The translations under genes were made by a program, and so were the position numbers. A stretch of DNA of 64,000 nucleotides. It comes from Bacteriovoracaceae bacterium UBA4573. Its GTDB lineage: Bacteria; Bdellovibrionota; UBA1018; UBA923. The stretch lies in assembly GCA_002387735.1 (NCBI GenBank), contig DGKJ01000053.1, positions 4,171 through 68,170 of the forward strand, read 5' to 3'. Each line of letters starts with the position of its first letter. Within the stretch, counting starts at the first letter, position 1. This document shows positions 60,366 through 64,000 of this stretch, one piece after another. The notes under the pieces were generated by a model. The model saw only the letters and a program-made list of their open reading frames with translations. It did not search any database and was not told the DNA's origin.

Positions 60366-61661
60366 ATGAAAAAGTTAGGACTACTTGGAGTCGTAGCGTT
60401 GATGAGCGCCTCTGGGGCGGCTCACGCAGTTGATACTTCGATGATCAAGTTTGAAGGGAATGCCCGGCTGAAGTATCAGTCCGACAATCGAGTCGATTAC
60501 CAGAACAACCGTCGTTATACTCTATTGCGCGTTCGTCCTGGCATGACTGTCACGCCTAATTCAAAAACTTCGCTTGTGATTGTTCCGCAGTTTGCAAAGG
60601 CCTTAGGGGAACCTACTCATATTAGTTCTTCAACAACTGCCAACACAGAAGTGTCAACAAGCGGCAGTAGTTCGCTTGGTGCCCACGGTGAATTCGGTGT
60701 TTACGAGGCCTATGTCGGTTGGCAACCCTTGGGTTGGAGTGAGTTTTATTTTGGTCGCCAATCACTCAAATACGGTGACGGGCTGGTGATCGGCCAAGGG
60801 AACTGGGGCAATCATGGTCGTAGTTTCGATGCATTGAGAGCGCGGGCAAAGTATGGTTTGGGTTGGAGTGACTTATTGTTTTCGAAAATCAAAGAATACA
60901 ACACGTCTGATTCTTCGACCATCGAGCGTGGCGACAAAGATCTCTGGGCTTTGTACAGTTCTTGGGATTTAGGACAGTATTTCAAAAATGTTGATCCCTA
61001 TGTGTTTTACCAACGCGATCGATCGTCTTTTAATAGCGCGGTCAAAAGTGACCGCTATATTGCGGATCATCTGTGGACGGTCGGAGCCCGTCTCAGGTCG
61101 GACGTGGAGAAATTCGACTATCGTTTAGAGGTAAACAAACAATACACCTATTACACCGGAAAAGACGGTGTGCAGCTCAACGGAGATCAACAAAACGTAG
61201 AATTAGGTTACAACTTCGATTGCGAATGCAAACCGAGAGTGGCGGTAGAGTGGTTTAGGGCTTCCCGAAATTATCGGGAACTTTATCCGACAACTAACGA
61301 ATTTCTTGGACGCGCCGACTTGTTTGGCCGAAGAAATATTATGGGATTCGGAATCAAGACGTCGGGCTCGGCGGGGGATGATTGGAGCTGGGGCTTTGAT
61401 TACTATAATTTTTCTCGCGAACGGAGCAGTCACACCGCTTATCGCACCAACGGAACCACCTCGCTTGGTGGCGCGCAGTTGGGGGTTTCTAGGTTTTTGG
61501 GCCATGAGTTTGATCTAGGTTTGAAATACCAGGCTAACAAAAACCTGGATTTTAAGGCCGGTTATAACCACTTTGTGTCGAGCAAAAACTCCACGCTTCG
61601 CAAGTTGAATGGGTACACCCACGCCGGAATGGCGTTTTTGGCAATGGAGATGAAGTACTAA
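60366..61661 (+). CDS. Alginate-export-like outer-membrane barrel/porin
   Basis: 431 residues from ATG 60366, with GGGGGG 7-8 bases upstream. The signal peptide is LGLLGVVALMSASGAAHA. The mature protein begins IKFEGNARLKYQSDNRVDYQNNRRYTLLRVRPGMTVTPNSKTSL and contains VYEAYVGWQPLGWSEFYFGRQSLKYGDGLVIGQGNWGNHGR. The repeated paired strands and this GRQ-x-x-x-Y-G block match the alginate-export (AlgE-type) barrel family. The C-terminal residues FLAMEMKY end in the aromatic Tyr expected of barrels. It may export an exopolysaccharide or act as a porin. Confidence 0.8.
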   Translation: MKKLGLLGVVALMSASGAAHAVDTSMIKFEGNARLKYQSDNRVDYQNNRRYTLLRVRPGMTVTPNSKTSLVIVPQFAKALGEPTHISSSTTANTEVSTSGSSSLGAHGEFGVYEAYVGWQPLGWSEFYFGRQSLKYGDGLVIGQGNWGNHGRSFDALRARAKYGLGWSDLLFSKIKEYNTSDSSTIERGDKDLWALYSSWDLGQYFKNVDPYVFYQRDRSSFNSAVKSDRYIADHLWTVGARLRSDVEKFDYRLEVNKQYTYYTGKDGVQLNGDQQNVELGYNFDCECKPRVAVEWFRASRNYRELYPTTNEFLGRADLFGRRNIMGFGIKTSGSAGDDWSWGFDYYNFSRERSSHTAYRTNGTTSLGGAQLGVSRFLGHEFDLGLKYQANKNLDFKAGYNHFVSSKNSTLRKLNGYTHAGMAFLAMEMKY

Positions 61662-61698
61662 GCACCTGCCTTAACTTCAGGGTGCGTGGTGCGGGAGA

Positions 61699-61736
61699 GG
61701 TGGGCCCTTCTTCGAGGGCCTGCCAATTTGTCTTTA
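61699..61736 (+). terminator. Hairpin after the porin gene, weak T tract
   Basis: GGTGGGCCCT (61699-61708) pairs with AGGGCCTGCC (61715-61724) over 10 bases with two G-T wobbles and a TCTTCG loop, followed by AATTTGTCTTT. It lies 38 bases past the porin stop. Confidence 0.5.
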
Positions 61737-61740
61737 AACC

Positions 61741-61755
61741 GTCTAAAACTTAGAC
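61741..61755 (+). promoter_or_regulatory. Perfect dyad GTCTAA-AAC-TTAGAC, possible operator
   Basis: Two 6-base arms with a 3-base spacer, 75-89 bases before ATG 61830. It overlaps a weak promoter candidate: -35 TTGTCT (61728-61733), 17-base spacer, -10 TAGACA (61751-61756). A repressor or activator site is possible. Confidence 0.35.
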
Positions 61756-61829
61756 ACTTTTCGTTTAGGCTAGCCTGGTTTGCTGCAGGGCTCCGACTGT
61801 GGTACCTCGTTTGCAACTTAGGAGGGTCT

Positions 61830-63059
61830 ATGAAGCACGCTTATCGTGGTTTTCGCGGTTCCTTAACGCTTTGTGCGGTTCTCGGTTTGATGGGGCCGTC
61901 GCTGGTTGTTCGCGCCCAGGAAGCTGATCCGGTCGTAACCCCGATTCTCGAAGCAGACCCCGCGCCCGTCGCAGAGGCAGTGGCAAAGAGCCCCAAAAAG
62001 AAAAAGAAGGCGAAAAAACCGAAAAAATCGAAACGTAACACTGGCGTAGCCAGCGTGGAAATTCCACCCTCTGAACCTGCTGCGCCGGATGAGCCCGCGC
62101 TCAAAGACGCGACACCTCAAGAAATTCAGAAAATTTGTGCTGTGATGGAGCGAAAGAAACGAGCCTCCTACGCGAAGTTCGAATCCGGTAAGGAACGGTT
62201 TGAGACTGAACGCAAATTGTACATGAAGAAGTTGGAGAAAGACTTAAACGCTGCATTGGCCCGCCCACAGCGGCTATTTACTAAGGCGATTGCGACTCTG
62301 TCTGAGGGCACAGATACTTCGAAAAATCAGGTTTCAGAGTTGGTAGAAATAATTCGAGCTTACGCTCACCCGGAATGGTTTGAAGGTGAAAATTCGTCAT
62401 CTTATCGTGAGTTCGGTGAATTCATCGTCGAAGAAATTGCGATCATTGAAAAACAAGTTAGAAAAAATATTGATTCGAAATACTTTATCGATAGCGATGC
62501 ACGATTAAAAGAGCAGGGCGTGCCATATCTTCGTGGCGAAACGGTCGATGTTCGTTTTTATCCGGCTGCCAAGTCTATCGGGGTGTCCGCGTGCGCTATG
62601 GATATCAATGATTTGTTGAAAGCCTATTTGAAAGGTGACACCAAGCCCCTCGAAACTTCGTTCTGGTGGAAAGGCTTCTCACAGCATCAAGAATTCAGGC
62701 CGTTGTGTATCAGAGTTGACCTCCCCGTATTAGACTTCGATCCGACTAAGGTTGATTTAAAGAGCGAGTTTAAAAAACGCTTGGAAAGCGCAATCAGCGA
62801 GGTTTCCGCCTGGACGCCGCCACCAGCTTATTACGACTCACTCGAAAAATATTTGGATCATGTTTTGCCGAAGGTCTGTAGACCAAAGTCTGTCGAAAGT
62901 ACGGAAGTATCCATTACGCCCGAGCCTGTGGAAACTCAGGCCGCCGGGGAAACACCAGTCGATGAGGCTACTCCGAACCAAGGCGAACAGCCGACGCAGG
63001 ACAGTAGTGAAACCGGTGAAACTTCTGACAATAGTTCCGGTGATGACGTCGACCTATAA
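61830..63059 (+). CDS. Secreted protein with Lys/Pro-rich linker, unknown
   Basis: 409 residues from ATG 61830, with GGAGG 5 bases upstream; the longer frame from 61686 is rejected. Signal peptide LTLCAVLGLMGPSLVVRAQ. Residues of about 40 to 80 are an extreme Lys/Pro/Ala linker (KKKKKAKKPKKSKRN), followed by a helical region (QPRRLFTKAIATLSEG-like) and mixed alpha/beta (VDVRFYPAAKSIGVSACAMDINDLLKAYLKG). The last 60 residues are acidic and low-complexity. Family not recognised. Confidence 0.68.
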   Translation: MKHAYRGFRGSLTLCAVLGLMGPSLVVRAQEADPVVTPILEADPAPVAEAVAKSPKKKKKAKKPKKSKRNTGVASVEIPPSEPAAPDEPALKDATPQEIQKICAVMERKKRASYAKFESGKERFETERKLYMKKLEKDLNAALARPQRLFTKAIATLSEGTDTSKNQVSELVEIIRAYAHPEWFEGENSSSYREFGEFIVEEIAIIEKQVRKNIDSKYFIDSDARLKEQGVPYLRGETVDVRFYPAAKSIGVSACAMDINDLLKAYLKGDTKPLETSFWWKGFSQHQEFRPLCIRVDLPVLDFDPTKVDLKSEFKKRLESAISEVSAWTPPPAYYDSLEKYLDHVLPKVCRPKSVESTEVSITPEPVETQAAGETPVDEATPNQGEQPTQDSSETGETSDNSSGDDVDL

Positions 63060-63062
63060 TTG

Positions 63063-64000
63063 CTAGCGGCTATTACACGGTGGCAAATCGCCATCTTCAC
63101 ATATTTCAGTGATCGAATCGTCAAGGACACTGAGTCGCGGGTAGTACTTGCCCCTGCGGTAGTCTGTTTGACATTGACTCGTCAGCCACGTGTTGGAGTC
63201 GACGAAGTTGGAACTCACAGGGTACCCTTCGTGATTTATTTCTAAGAACGGCTCTAAACCTGCTTGTTTGGGCCAGATAAACCGCAAGGTGTTTTTATCG
63301 ATCGCTTTAAGTTCAATGGGCGCCGCTTCGGTATAACGCGTGAAATGCACCCAGCGCGCTCGCATCGCAGTGGCGGACTTCTTTGACGGACTTACAGTGT
63401 CGTCCTGCACGAAAACTCCGCGTGAATAAAAATAGAGTCGCCGTTTGGAACCCTCACGGGAAACCTTTTTTGATTCACCGCTCGTCAGGTGGCATTTCCA
63501 GTTCCCACTTGGCGAATAGGAAAGACGGCCCCTGATTGGGTTCACAGATGCGGCGGACCGAGTATCTTCGGACCCATATCCTGATACGACTTTGTGGTGC
63601 TTCTTTTTTAGATCTGGAAGATTGATGGTGCATTGAGAAGTTACCTCCGCTGAGGTCTGGAGCGCCCATCCGTAGTCGAGCGTCTTAGCGATCGTAAATC
63701 CCATTTCAGAGCAAGGTCTGCATTGAGAAAGGCATGATAGTACAGATTCCGCACTTCGGAGAGTTTCTTTATCGACCTCGCCGTGCTGAGAGTAAGAATC
63801 AATAATTGGTTGAACGGCCATTTGGTATTGCTGCGTCAATTCGGCCGTCATGCTGCAGTCGAGAGCTCGTGGCGGGGCATCGGAAGAATCGGCTGATTGC
63901 AGAAAACACTCATTGGAGCTTGCGAGTTTTCGCAGCTGTGGGGGGCGCTTGGAGGCAGCGTGGATTGCCGCCCCGATTAAGTGGCCAACAACCAGGAAAA
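63063..64000 (-). CDS. Secreted protein, unknown (5' end outside window)
   Basis: Open frame from the window edge to TAG at 63063; the start codon is beyond 64000. The first in-window ATG (63851) is internal, because upstream the frame reads FLVVGHLIGAAIHAAS, a signal-peptide-like hydrophobic segment. At least 311 residues. It is Cys-rich (LSCLSQCRPCSEMG) and contains LSYSPSGNWKCHLTSGESKKV and FVDSNTWLTSQCQTDYRRG. It converges with the preceding gene with 3 bases between stops. Family unknown. Confidence 0.65.
   Translation of the reverse strand, partial: FLVVGHLIGAAIHAASKRPPQLRKLASSNECFLQSADSSDAPPRALDCSMTAELTQQYQMAVQPIIDSYSQHGEVDKETLRSAESVLSCLSQCRPCSEMGFTIAKTLDYGWALQTSAEVTSQCTINLPDLKKKHHKVVSGYGSEDTRSAASVNPIRGRLSYSPSGNWKCHLTSGESKKVSREGSKRRLYFYSRGVFVQDDTVSPSKKSATAMRARWVHFTRYTEAAPIELKAIDKNTLRFIWPKQAGLEPFLEINHEGYPVSSNFVDSNTWLTSQCQTDYRRGKYYPRLSVLDDSITEICEDGDLPPCNSR

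Noticed and set aside
63063..63851. Complete 262-residue gene starting at 63851
   Set aside because: The frame continues open upstream to the window edge and includes a signal-peptide-like stretch. The real start lies outside the window.
1..64000. CRISPR arrays, insertion sequences, prophage or integron
   Set aside because: No regularly spaced repeats, transposase, integrase or phage structural genes were found. The tRNA-His has no attachment-site repeat that I can see.

Overview
The window is a gene-dense stretch (about 59 protein genes and one tRNA) of a moderate-GC, Gram-negative chromosome. Outer-membrane barrels, lipobox lipoproteins, many secreted proteins of no known family, a long PrkA kinase and an LPS-type glycosyltransferase set suggest a deltaproteobacterial-grade or Bdellovibrionota-like bacterium. 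That placement is an inference from gene content: there is no rRNA or other strong phylogenetic marker here. I see no insertion sequence, prophage, integron or CRISPR array. No gene-free stretch exceeds 300 bases; the longest is about 250 bases at 12983-13236.

Layout. 1-2408 (minus): O-antigen-ligase-like and GT39-like membrane proteins, the first cut by the window edge. 2508-7578 (plus): hotdog thioesterase, yebC, prfC, YceI and DNA photolyase. 7626-11470 (plus): secreted proteins and lipoproteins, including a SleB-like hydrolase and a 52-codon gene with a histidine-kinase H-box look. 11474-16075: 5'-nucleotidase, crcB, a DUF1275 protein and AbgT. 16108-18471 (minus): overlapping genes for SAM decarboxylase, a LysE-type exporter and a BpsA-like branched-polyamine synthase. 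18578-20940 (minus): betaine/choline-type ABC transporter with a fused binding-protein/permease. 21064-21141: tRNA-His. 21279-26078: barrel protein, CDF metal transporter, HAD phosphatase, TPR protein, methyltransferase and RluA-type pseudouridine synthase. 26087-34768 (minus): secreted orphan, PrkA, second 5'-nucleotidase, RdgB, MtgA and gamma-glutamyltransferase. 34861-38698: M15/extensin-like secreted protein facing a coupled set of a queuosine-precursor transporter, a CofE-like gamma-glutamyl ligase and a poly-gamma-glutamate hydrolase. 38834-46851: ArsC, secreted M49 peptidase, EamA transporter, cytochrome c fusion, orphan membrane protein, YdjM-like protein and an MFS exporter. 46892-53212: NadR-like ATPase, a secreted tandem kinase-fold protein, an RGG-tailed protein, acyl-CoA dehydrogenase and an anchored orphan. 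53214-61661: secreted orphan, two GT-C enzymes (one GT22-like), a GT2 enzyme, a B12-type radical SAM enzyme and an alginate-export-like porin. 61830-64000: two secreted orphans, the last cut by the window edge.

The most novel item is the 732-residue secreted protein at 47674-49872. It is two diverged copies of a domain carrying the sequence hallmarks of the PI3/4-kinase-like fold. Other systems worth attention are the speD / exporter / bpsA-like operon, the yhhQ / cofE-like / PGA-hydrolase operon, the envelope-sugar cluster with a bacterial GT22-like enzyme, and several promoters placed so that the transcript would start at or next to the start codon (leaderless mRNAs).
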